Shown in pieces: positions 16,273 through 26,631 of a DNA stretch of 64,000 nucleotides. The notes under the pieces are model-generated. The model saw only the letters and a program-made list of their open reading frames with translations. It was not told the origin of the DNA and made no database searches. Source of the DNA: Agromyces cerinus subsp. cerinus (GTDB lineage Bacteria > Actinomycetota > Actinomycetes > Actinomycetales > Microbacteriaceae); the NCBI RefSeq assembly GCF_900142065.1, contig NZ_FSRJ01000002.1, positions 372,001-436,000 of the forward strand, read 5' to 3'. The first letter of the stretch is position 1; the number at the start of each line of letters is the position of its first letter. The translations under genes and the position numbers were made by a program.

Positions 16273-17319
16273 TCAGCCGCCCACGACCGGCTCGCGCATC
16301 GGCATGACCCCCCGCCGGAGCGTGACGATGAGGTCGATCGCCGTGATGACCATGATGCCCACGAGGCAGAGGCGCACCACGCCGTCTGTGGCGGGTGCCG
16401 TGAAGATCGGCCCGGCCGCGAGGCACCAGGTCAGCAGCACCAGCCAGGCGGCACCGCCTACGACGGAGACGAGTCGGGTCGTACGGGTGGACCGCCCGGC
16501 CACGAGCTCCGCGAAGACGACCGCGAAGCTCACGGCCCAGAGCACGAGCACCCACGGCGCCCGCCACTGCAGGAACTCGGGGTCGAACGCGAAGGCGTCG
16601 AGCAGCGGCTGCGGCAGGTCCGGCGCGAGCTGGGGGAGCCAGGGCAGCGCGATCAGCACGGTGGCGCCGAGCATCCAGAACGCGAGTGCGAGCACGAGGC
16701 CCGGCCGGTTGACGCGGTCACGGTCGAGTACCTGCGGGGGGATCCGTCGCGCTGCAGTCGACGTCGCGGCCGGGGCGGGCTCTGCGGCCCATTCCGTGGG
16801 CGCGGCCGATCCTGCCGGCGACTCCTGCTCACCGCGCCGGCGGTGGCGGATCGCGCTCGCGATGATCGTGATCGTGATCAGGAAGCCCGGCCACCAGAAG
16901 GCGCCGAGTCCCCACGTGAGCCACCAGGCGGGCAGCGGAGCCCACCACGCGCCCGCGACACCGGCGGAGGCCGCCCAGATCGCGATGCTCGGGTCGAGGT
17001 AGGCGGCGGGGAGCGTGATCGCCCACTGCAGTGCGACGCCGCCGAGCGCGATCCACGCGAACTGCGGTGCATCGGCGGGACGGATGATCGTGAAACCCGC
17101 CGGTCGATAGCGGTCGGCGACCTCCTGCGGGCGGCCGAAGTCCCCGAGCAGCGCCATCGCCATGGCCTCGTCGGCGGGCCGACCGGCGTCTTCGGCGCGC
17201 CCCGCGAGCTCCTCGCGCAGCAGCGAGCGGAGTTCGAAGCCGACATCGGCGCGCTGACGGCGCGGGAGTCGACTGACGACGTTGCTCACGTAGCTCTCGA
17301 TGATGACGTCGGGATCCAT
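16273..17319 (-). CDS. HAAS-domain multi-pass membrane protein
   Basis: The 348-residue protein starts with a short cytosolic helical domain (MDPDVIIESYVSNVVSRLPR, ADVGFELRSLLREEL, MALLGDFGRPQEVADRYRP) typical of HAAS domains. Several hydrophobic segments follow (ALQWAITLPAAYL, WWPGFLITITIIASAI, GLVLALAFWMLGATVLIALP, VLVLWAVSFAVVFAEL and others), with a low-complexity loop around residues 170-200. HAAS proteins are commonly paired with PadR regulators, as here: the start lies one base after the PadR stop. Its activity is unknown. Confidence 0.82.
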   Translation of the reverse strand: MDPDVIIESYVSNVVSRLPRRQRADVGFELRSLLREELAGRAEDAGRPADEAMAMALLGDFGRPQEVADRYRPAGFTIIRPADAPQFAWIALGGVALQWAITLPAAYLDPSIAIWAASAGVAGAWWAPLPAWWLTWGLGAFWWPGFLITITIIASAIRHRRRGEQESPAGSAAPTEWAAEPAPAATSTAARRIPPQVLDRDRVNRPGLVLALAFWMLGATVLIALPWLPQLAPDLPQPLLDAFAFDPEFLQWRAPWVLVLWAVSFAVVFAELVAGRSTRTTRLVSVVGGAAWLVLLTWCLAAGPIFTAPATDGVVRLCLVGIMVITAIDLIVTLRRGVMPMREPVVGG

Positions 17320-17320
17320 C

Positions 17321-17665
17321 TCAGCTCTCCTCGTTCAACAGTCGACCGACGACCGAGGTCAGCGACCCCCATGCCGCGGTCAGGTCGCGGTAGCTCTCGG
17401 CCCCTTCTGGGCTCAGCGTGTAGTAGCGACGGGGCGGCCCGTCGTCGATGCGCCACTCGGAGGCGAGCAGCCCCTGCCCCTCGAGGCGGCGGAGCAGCGG
17501 ATAGAGCGTGCCCTCCTCGATCGGCATGCCGCGCTCGGCGAGCGCCTGGCGCAGCGAGTAGCCGTACTGCGGCGCGCGCAACTGCGAGAGCACCGCGAGC
17601 ACGAGCACGCCCTTGCGCAGATCCTGCTCGAGCTTGCCCGACTGCTCGGGGCGTCCCTCTACCAT
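17321..17665 (-). CDS. PadR-family transcriptional regulator
   Basis: A 114-residue PadR regulator: LRKGVLVLAVLSQLRAPQYG, YSLRQALAERGMPIEEGTLY, PLLRRLEGQGLLASEWR and GPPRRYYTLSPEGAESYRDL make up the winged helix and the start of the dimerisation helix. The short length is normal for subfamily 2. It leads a two-gene unit with the HAAS protein and probably represses its own operon. The start at 17665 is supported by a promoter whose -10 box lies 7 bases upstream, which implies a leaderless transcript. Confidence 0.9.
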   Translation of the reverse strand: MVEGRPEQSGKLEQDLRKGVLVLAVLSQLRAPQYGYSLRQALAERGMPIEEGTLYPLLRRLEGQGLLASEWRIDDGPPRRYYTLSPEGAESYRDLTAAWGSLTSVVGRLLNEES

Positions 17666-17672
17666 GCGGCTC

Positions 17673-17701
17673 ACACTACATAGACCCACACAGTAGGTCA
17701 A
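17673..17701 (-). promoter_or_regulatory. Candidate promoter of the PadR-HAAS operon
   Basis: On the minus strand TTGACC (17701-17696) is followed by a 17-bp spacer and TAGTGT (17678-17673). The expected start point coincides with the ATG at 17665. The spacer contains CTAC-N13-GTAG on the plus strand, a possible regulator dyad. Confidence 0.5.
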
Positions 17702-17749
17702 GATATCGCGAGCGATTCCTTCGGGCTGGTGCCTCACCGCGACCGAGCA

Positions 17750-17808
17750 TCGAGACGTCGCAGATGGCGACCCTCAGGCCCGTGGGCTCGCCATCTGCGA
17801 CGTTTCGA
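17750..17808. terminator. Long perfect hairpin after the molybdopterin oxidoreductase gene
   Basis: ACGTCGCAGATGGCGA (17755-17770) and TCGCCATCTGCGACGT (17788-17803) pair at all 16 positions; including TCGAG and TTCGA the stem reaches 21 pairs with one G-T. It lies 28 bases beyond the stop at 17836 and upstream of the PadR promoter. It acts plausibly as a terminator, but could be a copy of an interspersed palindrome. Confidence 0.7.
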
Positions 17809-17835
17809 CGGTCCGGTCGATGGGTGCGGTGCGGG

Positions 17836-19410
17836 TCAGCGGACCTCGACCGTGACCTCGTCGAGGCCCGTGGCACCGTCGGGCACGACGCCCTGCCGAC
17901 TGGCGGTCTGCACCTCGCCGTCGGCGCCGAGGGCGCGCACCCGAACGGAGTGCGAGCCCGCCGCGGCATCCGGCCAGTCGTATTTCCACTGCACCCAGGT
18001 GTCGTCGTTGATCGCCGTCGCGAGCTCGGCGGGGCGCCACTCGCCGTCGTCGATCCGCACCTCGACGCCCGCGACGCCGACGTGTTGATGCCAGGCGACG
18101 CCCGCGAGCACCGCCGAACCTGGGGAGACCGACTGACCCTGCCGGGGCACGTCGATGCGTGAGGAGAGCTTGATCGGTCCGCGCTCGCTCCAGCCGCGAT
18201 CGGTCCAGTACGCGGATGCCGCGTCGAACCGCGTCACCTCGAGGTCGACCACCCACTTCGTGGCCGAGACGTAGCCGTAGAGCCCGGGCACGACCATCCG
18301 CACCGGGAACCCGTGCTCGGTGGGCAGCGGCTCGCCGTTCATGCCGACGGCGAGGATGGCGTTCCGGTCGTCCTGCAGCACTTCGAGCGGGGTCGACGCC
18401 GTGAACCCGTCGATGCTGCGCGAGAGCACCATGTCGGCATCGGCCGACGGGCCGGCGCGGGCGAGCAGCTCGCGGATCGGGTATCCGAGCCACAGGGCGT
18501 TGCCGATGAGCGTGCCGCCGACCTCGTTCGAGACGCACGCGAGGGTCGTGATGCTCTCTTCGAGGGGGAGGGCGAGGAGTTCGTCCCAGGTCAGCGTGAC
18601 CTCGCGATCGACGAGGCCGTGGATGCGCAGGCTCCAGTCGGCGGGGTCGACCGCAGGAACGGCGAGGGCGGTGTCGATGCGGTAGAACTCGGCGTTCGGC
18701 GTGACGACCGGAGTGAGGCCGTCGATGCCGAGCTCGGCGCCGGCGGGCACCGACGCCGTGGTCGCGGCCGTCGGCAGCCGGATCGCGTCCCGTACGGCGG
18801 TGATCGCCCGGGCGCCGGCCTGCAGGGCGTAGCCCCCGAGGGCGGCGAGCGCCCCGATCGCGACCGCGCCGCCCGCCCAGCCGAGGAAGCGGCGACGGTC
18901 GACGGATGCCGTGGTCGGTGCCGTATCAGGTGCGGTGGTGGCGTCGGTGGTGGCATCGGGTGCTGGGGCGAGCTTTCGCAGCAGGAAGGTCAGTGCGAGC
19001 ATCGCCGTGATCGCCGCCACCGCCGAGGGCACGATCGCGAGCATCGAGGCGTTCGCCCGGCTCGCTGCGGCGACCGCGCCGACGACGCCGACGGCGCCGA
19101 CCACGACCATGCCCCACGGCGGTCGCCGTGCCTCGAGCACCCCGGCCGCGCCGGCGACGGCGAGCAGCACGAGCCCGATGCCCACGAGCAGGGCGGCCTT
19201 GTCGGCGGTGCCGAAGAGCGCGATCGCGGTGTCCTTCGCCCAAGGTGGCGCGAGATCGATGAGCAACGAGCCGACGACCACGACGGGACTCGAAGCGGGT
19301 GCCACGACGGCCGCGACCAGTTGGCCCACGCCGAGCCCGAGGGCGACGGATGCCACGCCCGCCGCGGCGGGCAGCACCCATCCTCTGGCGGGGCCGCGCG
19401 TCTCGGGCAT
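17836..19410 (-). CDS. Membrane-anchored molybdopterin-dependent oxidoreductase (sulfite oxidase/YedY fold)
   Basis: A 524-residue protein. The first about 160 residues form several membrane helices (VLPAAAGVASVALGLGVGQL, ALLVGIGLVLLAVAGAAGVL, AIVPSAVAAITAMLALTFLL). A twin-arginine-like SVDRRRFLGWAGG followed by another hydrophobic helix precedes the catalytic domain. That domain shows ITTLACVSNEVGGTLIGNAL, with the molybdenum-ligating Cys, then YSFSAT-type features such as VPGLYGYVSATKWVVDLEVT and a C-terminal Mo-co dimerisation domain (VAGVEVRIDDGEWRPAEL). It would face outside the membrane. Substrate unknown; S-oxide reductases and sulfite oxidases share this fold. No haem partner is adjacent. 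Confidence 0.87.
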   Translation of the reverse strand: MPETRGPARGWVLPAAAGVASVALGLGVGQLVAAVVAPASSPVVVVGSLLIDLAPPWAKDTAIALFGTADKAALLVGIGLVLLAVAGAAGVLEARRPPWGMVVVGAVGVVGAVAAASRANASMLAIVPSAVAAITAMLALTFLLRKLAPAPDATTDATTAPDTAPTTASVDRRRFLGWAGGAVAIGALAALGGYALQAGARAITAVRDAIRLPTAATTASVPAGAELGIDGLTPVVTPNAEFYRIDTALAVPAVDPADWSLRIHGLVDREVTLTWDELLALPLEESITTLACVSNEVGGTLIGNALWLGYPIRELLARAGPSADADMVLSRSIDGFTASTPLEVLQDDRNAILAVGMNGEPLPTEHGFPVRMVVPGLYGYVSATKWVVDLEVTRFDAASAYWTDRGWSERGPIKLSSRIDVPRQGQSVSPGSAVLAGVAWHQHVGVAGVEVRIDDGEWRPAELATAINDDTWVQWKYDWPDAAAGSHSVRVRALGADGEVQTASRQGVVPDGATGLDEVTVEVR

Positions 19411-19531
19411 GCGCACAGCGTACGCTCGTCGGGCCGCTGCGACCTGCGAGACATCCGCCCTGCCGGATGTCACCGCCACATGTCAGAATCGTGAGTCGCG
19501 GGCGGGCGCCCGCGACGAGGGGAGCAGCCGA

Positions 19532-21859
<2,328 letters not shown>

Positions 21860-21875
21860 ACCCGGTCGCTTCCGT

Positions 21876-22155
21876 GGGTTGAGCCCGTCTGCGGGTTGAG
21901 CCTGTCGAAACCCCGACCGCGGGTACTTCTGTGGGTTGAGCCTGTCGAAACCCCGACCGCGAGTACTTCTGTGGGTTGAGCCTGTCGAAACCCCGACCGC
22001 GGGTACTTCTGCGGGTTGAGCCTGTCGAAACCCCGACCGCGAGTACCTCTGCGGGTTGAGCCTGTCGAAACCCCGACCGCGAGTACCTCTGCGGGTTGAG
22101 CCTGTCGAAACCCCGACCGCGAGAACCTCTGCGGGTTGAGCCTGTCGAAACCCCT
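21876..22155. repeat. Seven-copy tandem array, 40-bp period
   Basis: GGGTTGAGCCTGTCGAAACCCC starts at 21893, 21933, 21973, 22013, 22053, 22093 and 22133, with near-identical 18-bp intervals (GACCGCGAGTACCTCTGC and variants G/A, T/C, T/A). A degenerate half copy begins at 21876. The 22-bp core is an imperfect palindrome and the reverse complement of the TCGACAGGCTCA repeat at 12.2 and 14.2 kb. This array fills most of the 376-bp gap between the UvrA-like and SDR genes. Confidence 0.95.
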
Positions 22156-22235
22156 GCGCCCACGATTCACAGCAGGCAATCAGTTCGATCTGCTCTTCGA
22201 GCGGGAGCGTCGCCGACCGGCGTAGCGTCGATGAC

Positions 22236-23036
22236 ATGAGCAGAACGTATGTCATCACCGGAGCAGGATCAGGCATCGGAGCGGCCGCCGCGGCGCTCCT
22301 CACCGAGCGCGGCCACCGCGTCATCGGCGTCGACCTGAAGGGGGCCGACATCACCGCGGACCTCTCGAAGCCCGAGGGCCGAACGGATGCCGCGGCGGCC
22401 GTCGTCGAGGCATCGGGCGGGCAGGTCGACGCCATCATCGCGGCGGCCGGCATCTCGGCGCCGATCCCGCTGACCGTGGCCGTGAACTTCTTCGGCGTCA
22501 CCGAGTTCCTCGACGCGCTCGCCCCGACGCTCGCGAAGGCGGATGCCCCGCGCATCGCCGTGGTGAGCTCGATGGCGAGCCTGCAGCCGAACTCAACCGC
22601 GCTCGTCGAGGCGCTGCTCGCGGGCGACGAGGCAAAGGCGCTCGACCTCGGCGCGGCACTCGCCGAGCAGGGGCCCGAGACCGGCTACCTCAACTACCCG
22701 TCGTCGAAGCGCGCGCTCAGCCGCTGGGTGCGTCGCGAGTCCATCGCGCCGCGCTATGCGGGTGCCGGCATCCCCGTGAACGCCGTCGCCCCCGGCACCG
22801 TGGTCACGCCGATGACCGCTCCGCTCCTCGCGACCGAAGAGGGTCGGGCGATGGTCGACGCGGCCGTGCCGATGCCGCTCAACGGCCACTCCGACGCGGT
22901 CGTGATCGCCAAGCTGCTGGCATGGCTCACGAGCGAGGAGAACACGCACGTGACCGGGCAGACGATCTACATCGACGGTGGCGCCGATGCGACGCTCCGC
23001 GGCGACGACATCTGGAGCTGGGCCGACCCGAGCTGA
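22236..23036 (+). CDS. SDR-family oxidoreductase
   Basis: A 266-residue short-chain dehydrogenase. TYVITGAGSGIGAAAAALL is the nucleotide-binding TGxxxGxG motif, IIAAAGIS replaces NNAG, AVVSSMAS holds the catalytic Ser and GYLNYPSSKRALSRW the YxxxK pair. INVAAPG-like PVNAVAPGTVVTPM and VTGQTIYIDGGADA complete the fold. The gap between VSSMAS and YxxxK is longer than usual, as in 3-alpha-hydroxysteroid dehydrogenase/carbonyl reductase relatives, so a steroid- or ketone-type substrate is possible. TAGCGT ends 8 bases before the ATG with no ribosome site, suggesting a leaderless message. Confidence 0.88.
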   Translation: MSRTYVITGAGSGIGAAAAALLTERGHRVIGVDLKGADITADLSKPEGRTDAAAAVVEASGGQVDAIIAAAGISAPIPLTVAVNFFGVTEFLDALAPTLAKADAPRIAVVSSMASLQPNSTALVEALLAGDEAKALDLGAALAEQGPETGYLNYPSSKRALSRWVRRESIAPRYAGAGIPVNAVAPGTVVTPMTAPLLATEEGRAMVDAAVPMPLNGHSDAVVIAKLLAWLTSEENTHVTGQTIYIDGGADATLRGDDIWSWADPS

Positions 23037-23075
23037 GTGCGGGGCGTTCGAGCTCTCGGCACTCCGCAGGGTGAG

Positions 23076-23146
23076 GGCCCGACGACCCGCGAACCTCGCA
23101 TCGCTCGTGCAGCGAGCGAGCGAGCGAGGATCGGGGTCGTCGGGTC
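23076..23146. terminator. Nested hairpin between convergent SDR and DivIVA-like genes
   Basis: GGCCCGACGACCC (23076-23088) pairs with GGGTCGTCGGGTC (23134-23146) at 12 of 13 positions. Inside is a smaller stem TCGCTC/GAGCGA and a run of GCGA tetranucleotides. It serves as a plausible shared terminator. Confidence 0.65.
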
Positions 23147-23157
23147 GTCCGGCGGGA

Positions 23158-23913
23158 TTACGGACTGACGTACGTCTGCCGCTGGATCGTCGGCTGCGGC
23201 GGCACCGCCGGGATCCAATCCGGTTCCTCGTCGGGGAACTCGTCGTCGGGCAGCGCATGCACCGCCGACTCGGCGACCTCGGCCGCGTCGGGCAGCGGCA
23301 GCGTGCCGAGGCGATCGACCTGCTCGGTGAGGGCGTCGAGCACCGAGCGCAACTGGATCTGGGCGACCTGCGCGTAGGTGCGCACGTACTCGATCTCGGG
23401 CATCGACGGCAGCGGGATGCTCGCCGTCGTCGTCGCCGGCTCGGTCGGCGCGGCAGCTGCGGTCGCGGCGGTGCGCTCCTGCGCCTCGCGATACTGCGTG
23501 CGGGCGGTGAGCACGAGATCGCGCGCGTACTCCTCGGCGTCGGCGACCGCCTTGTCGGCGATCACCTGGGCCTGGGAGAGCAGACCGACGGCACCCAGCG
23601 TGACCTCGCGCTCGAGGTCTTCGGAGCCGGTGCTGCGGAGCTTCGTGTTCTCGGCACGGAGTTCGGCGAGTTCGCGCTGGTGCTCGGCGAGTTCGCGGCG
23701 GTCCTCGGTGAGTGCCGCCCGGACCTCGCCGATCGTGCGTGCGAGGCCTGCCATGTACGCGTCCACTTCGGAGCGGTCGTACCCGCCGAGCGGGCGTGAG
23801 GCGAATTTCACGGTACCCGACTCGGGCAGACGCGAGACGGCGGCGACGAGGCCGCCTTCGGACATCGGCGGTAGAGGGATCGGGAGTTCGGCTTCGTCGT
23901 CCCAAGTGGTCAT
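23158..23913 (-). CDS. DivIVA-domain coiled-coil protein
   Basis: A 251-residue protein. Residues 35-60 (VKFASRPLGGYDRSEVDAYM) are the DivIVA-type start, and residues 60-95 form a coiled coil (LTEDRRELAEHQRELAELRA). The middle (LLSQAQVIADKAVADAEEYA) is a second helical segment, and the C-terminus is acidic and Pro-rich. DivIVA/Wag31 proteins mark poles and organise cell-wall growth; this one is not the essential division-cluster copy by context. Its ATG overlaps the stop of the flavohaemoglobin gene (ATGA), so the two are translated together. Confidence 0.78.
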   Translation of the reverse strand: MTTWDDEAELPIPLPPMSEGGLVAAVSRLPESGTVKFASRPLGGYDRSEVDAYMAGLARTIGEVRAALTEDRRELAEHQRELAELRAENTKLRSTGSEDLEREVTLGAVGLLSQAQVIADKAVADAEEYARDLVLTARTQYREAQERTAATAAAAPTEPATTTASIPLPSMPEIEYVRTYAQVAQIQLRSVLDALTEQVDRLGTLPLPDAAEVAESAVHALPDDEFPDEEPDWIPAVPPQPTIQRQTYVSP

Positions 23914-25100
23914 CGGGCACTTCCCATCGGTTCTTCCACGAGCGGTGACGGCTGCGGGTCACGCAGTCCGTCCTCATCGAGCGTGGCGAACAGTTCGAAA
24001 CGGATGTCGGGTGACGGCACACCGAGCTCGCGCAACCGGGAGGCGGTGTGGCGCACCATGGAGGGCGACCCGCAGACCATCGCGAGGGCGCCGGGGGAGA
24101 CGTCGGCCTCGACGACCGCGTCGCTCACGAACCCCTTGCGACCTGGGTAGCTCGGGTCGTCGGACACGACGGGCGTATAGCTGAACCATGGCCGACCGGT
24201 CAGGCTCTGCATCAGGCGGTTCTCGTACAGGTTCCACGGAACTCGAGCGCCGTGGAACAGGTGCACGCGCGGGGCGTCTCCGGTCGCCTGCCACTGCAGG
24301 TCGATGCGTTCCAGATGCGCACGGAGCGGGGCCAGGCCGGTTCCGCCGGCGACCATGACGAGGTCTCGACCGCGGTCGGCGTCGCTGAGTGTCAGCTCCT
24401 GCCCGACCGCTGAGCCCATCCGCACGACGTCACCGGCCTTCAGTCGCCGCACCACGGCGCCCGACACCTGCCCGCCTGGCACCAGCTGCACGTGGAACTC
24501 GATCGTGCCGTCCTGCCGCGGCGCGTTGGCGGCGCTGAAGTAGCGCCACAAGCGCGGGGCGTACGGAGTCTCGACGGCGAACGACTGCCCGGGCTCGAAC
24601 GGGAGGTCGGGCTCGGGTCGCACGTGCACGATCGCGACGTCCATGCTGCGGCGCTCGACCGCGGTGACGTGACCCGCCCAGGAGGCCGGACTGCTCAGTT
24701 CCGACTCCTCGGCGGCCTGCACCATCGCGGTCGCGATGACGCCGTACGCACCGGCCCAGTCCTCGGCGAGCTCTGGGGTCCAGAGGTCGCCGAGGAAGTG
24801 CTGCAGCGTGGTGAGGAGGGAGAGGCCGACCGCGTCGTAGTGCTCGGCGATGACCTCGAACCTGCGGTGGTCACGGCCGAGCTGCCCGATGAACGCCGTC
24901 ACCTCGTCGAGTTGATCGACGTTGGACACGATGCGCCCGAGCGCGCCGACGAGCCGGTCGCGTTGGGTTGCCATCGCGACCGGGAACATCGCCCGGAGCT
25001 CGGGGTGCGTGTAGAAGAGATGCGAGTAGAAGAAGAGCGGCACCTCGTCGCCGAGCGACTCGGCCAGCGACCAGGTGTGCTTCAGCGCAGCGGTGTCCAC
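23910..25100 (-). CDS. Flavohaemoglobin-type protein (globin plus FAD/NAD reductase)
   Basis: A 396-residue fusion. The globin (1-135) includes LFYTHPELRAMFPVAMATQR and RDHRRFEVIAEHYDAVGLSL, in which the His of DHRR aligns with the proximal haem ligand. The reductase (about 150-380) shows RLWRYFSAANAP, LVMVAGGTGLAPLRAHLERI for NAD(P) and FELFATLDEDGL at the end. Such proteins oxidise nitric oxide to nitrate or reduce it. The FAD motif reads RYFS instead of the usual RQYS. It is the middle gene of a truncated globin, flavohaemoglobin, DivIVA-like operon, with a 4-base gap after the globin stop and a 4-base overlap with the next gene. Confidence 0.87.
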   Translation of the reverse strand: MDTAALKHTWSLAESLGDEVPLFFYSHLFYTHPELRAMFPVAMATQRDRLVGALGRIVSNVDQLDEVTAFIGQLGRDHRRFEVIAEHYDAVGLSLLTTLQHFLGDLWTPELAEDWAGAYGVIATAMVQAAEESELSSPASWAGHVTAVERRSMDVAIVHVRPEPDLPFEPGQSFAVETPYAPRLWRYFSAANAPRQDGTIEFHVQLVPGGQVSGAVVRRLKAGDVVRMGSAVGQELTLSDADRGRDLVMVAGGTGLAPLRAHLERIDLQWQATGDAPRVHLFHGARVPWNLYENRLMQSLTGRPWFSYTPVVSDDPSYPGRKGFVSDAVVEADVSPGALAMVCGSPSMVRHTASRLRELGVPSPDIRFELFATLDEDGLRDPQPSPLVEEPMGSAR

Positions 25101-25104
25101 GCGG

Positions 25105-25509
25105 TCACTCTTGCGTCGCGCTGACCTCGACGATGTCGGGTTGGGTCGCGGCGACGGCGGTCACGGTGCGGTCGACGATCTCGGACGGAACACCGGCCTC
25201 GGTCAGTGCGGCGATCAGGTGTTCGGCGACGGCGCCGAACTCCTCCGCCGTGATGCCCATGTTCGCGTGGGCCGCACGGAGGTCGCGTCCCTCGTAGGCG
25301 ACCGGCCCGCCCATGACCTGGGAGACGAGCGCGACCTGGTGTCGCTTGAGCCGGACCATCTCGATGCCCTCGAAGTGCTTCAGCAGTCGGTCGTCGCCGA
25401 GCACCAGCTCGTAGAACCGGTTGACGACGGCGGTGACCGCAGGTGCACCTCCGACCGCTGCGTAGTCGCTCTGGGCTTCGGGTTGGGTCTGCAGATCGAG
25501 GGAGTTCAT
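25105..25509 (-). CDS. Group I truncated haemoglobin
   Basis: A 134-residue protein. YAAVGGAPAVTAVVNRFYEL, VLGDDRLLKHFEGIEMVRLK, HQVALVSQVMGG and DLRAAHANMGITAEEFGAVA follow the group I (TrHbN) pattern, with the proximal His in AAHANMG. Mycobacterial TrHbN detoxifies nitric oxide with the help of a reductase, and here a flavohaemoglobin reductase lies directly downstream, so the pair may work together; this is inference. The ATG at 25509 leaves a Gly- and Glu-poor N-terminal tail of about 15 residues; an upstream start at 25566 is less likely. Confidence 0.87.
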   Translation of the reverse strand: MNSLDLQTQPEAQSDYAAVGGAPAVTAVVNRFYELVLGDDRLLKHFEGIEMVRLKRHQVALVSQVMGGPVAYEGRDLRAAHANMGITAEEFGAVAEHLIAALTEAGVPSEIVDRTVTAVAATQPDIVEVSATQE

Positions 25510-25672
25510 TCGGGGTGTCCGTTCGGTAGGGGGGTGTGAGGACTTCCCTTTCCTAGCAGAACGCACACCCTCAGATCAAAGCTTTTCTGCATGTCGCGTC
25601 GGTTCGGAGCGGGCGTTCAGTCCCGTCTGGCACACTCCGTTCCTCGGTTTCGGGCACCGCGGATAGGCTGGC

Positions 25673-25909
25673 ATGGTGGAACTCGGTCTGGCCTTCGCCC
25701 TCGCCTGGGCCGTGCTCGCGCTCGTCGCGGGCGCCCTGCTCATCGTCAAGCGCCGCTGGCTCTCCGAGACGATCACGGCGGAGCGTCAGTCGACCGTGGC
25801 GCGCGCGGGAGCCCGTGGCCCGAGCTCGATCGTCTTCCTGATCGTGGGTCTGGCCTTCGTCGCGATGGGCCTGTTCATCATCGTCTGGTGGGCCTCGGGC
25901 GCCTTCTGA
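25673..25909 (+). CDS. Small two-helix membrane protein, 78 residues
   Basis: Two hydrophobic helices (LAFALAWAVLALVAGALLIV and SIVFLIVGLAFVAMGLFIIV) flank a basic loop (KRRWLSETITAERQSTVARA). I do not recognise a family. TAGGCT lies close upstream of the ATG. It is divergent from the globin operon and convergent with the hydrolase gene. Confidence 0.6.
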   Translation: MVELGLAFALAWAVLALVAGALLIVKRRWLSETITAERQSTVARAGARGPSSIVFLIVGLAFVAMGLFIIVWWASGAF

Positions 25910-25930
25910 TCCGCGCCGGCCACGACCTCG

Positions 25931-26626
25931 CTACTCGACCGCCGGTACGCGACCGCGCACGAACGCCGCGACGGGCGCGGCGAGCCCCGTCCCGATCTCG
26001 GCGGCCGGGCGCTTGGCGCCCTTCACCTCGAAGGTGTGGTTCGCCTCGTCGATCCACTCGATCACGGCGTTCGAGCCGACCCGGGCGACGACCTCGTCGA
26101 GCTCCTCGTTGGGCTTGGCGAACGGGTCGTTGCGCCCCTGCAGGAAGAGCATCGGCACGGTGATGCCCGGCAGGTGCTCGTCTCGCGGCTTCTCGGGCTT
26201 GCCCGGCGCGTGCAGCGGATAGCCGAGGAACACGAGGCCCGCAGCGGGCATGCCCTCGGCGACGGCCATCGACGCCATGCGCCCGCCGAACGACTTGCCC
26301 GATGCCCAGATCGGCTCGTCGGGGCGGCCTGCGTCGGCGGCGCGTGCGGCGGCGGCATCCATCACCGCCCGCCAGGTCGCGATCGCGACCGGCGGCCGGT
26401 CGGGGAATTTCCGCCCGGCCTCGCGGTACGGGAAGTTGAAGCGCAGGGTCGCGAAGCCGTCGTCGTTCAGCGCGCGGGTGAAGCCCGACATGAACGGATG
26501 CTCCATGCCGGTACCCGCACCATGGGCGACGACGATCGTGGTCGTCGCGGCCGGCGGGCGGGCGTACACGGCCGAGACGGGGATGCCGTCGACGTCGACG
26601 GTGATGGGCTGCTCTTCGCTGGTCAT
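25931..26626 (-). CDS. Alpha/beta hydrolase (dienelactone hydrolase-like, KANL3/Tex30 type)
   Basis: A 231-residue serine hydrolase. VVAHGAGTGMEHPFMSGFTR forms the oxyanion strand, IWASGKSFGGRMASMAVAEG is the nucleophile elbow (G-K-S-F-G), LFLQGRNDPFAKPNEEL carries the Asp and EANHTFEVKG the His. This matches the KANL3/Tex30-like group of small hydrolases with a GxSxGG elbow. It is cytosolic; the substrate is unknown. It lies 5 bases after the DUF2207 gene in the same direction, so the two form an operon. Confidence 0.82.
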   Translation of the reverse strand: MTSEEQPITVDVDGIPVSAVYARPPAATTTIVVAHGAGTGMEHPFMSGFTRALNDDGFATLRFNFPYREAGRKFPDRPPVAIATWRAVMDAAAARAADAGRPDEPIWASGKSFGGRMASMAVAEGMPAAGLVFLGYPLHAPGKPEKPRDEHLPGITVPMLFLQGRNDPFAKPNEELDEVVARVGSNAVIEWIDEANHTFEVKGAKRPAAEIGTGLAAPVAAFVRGRVPAVE

Positions 26627-26631
26627 GGCGG

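Noticed and set aside
21876..22155. CRISPR-like array
   Set aside because: The 18-bp intervals are almost identical copies, not diverse spacers, and no cas genes are nearby; it is a tandem repeat.
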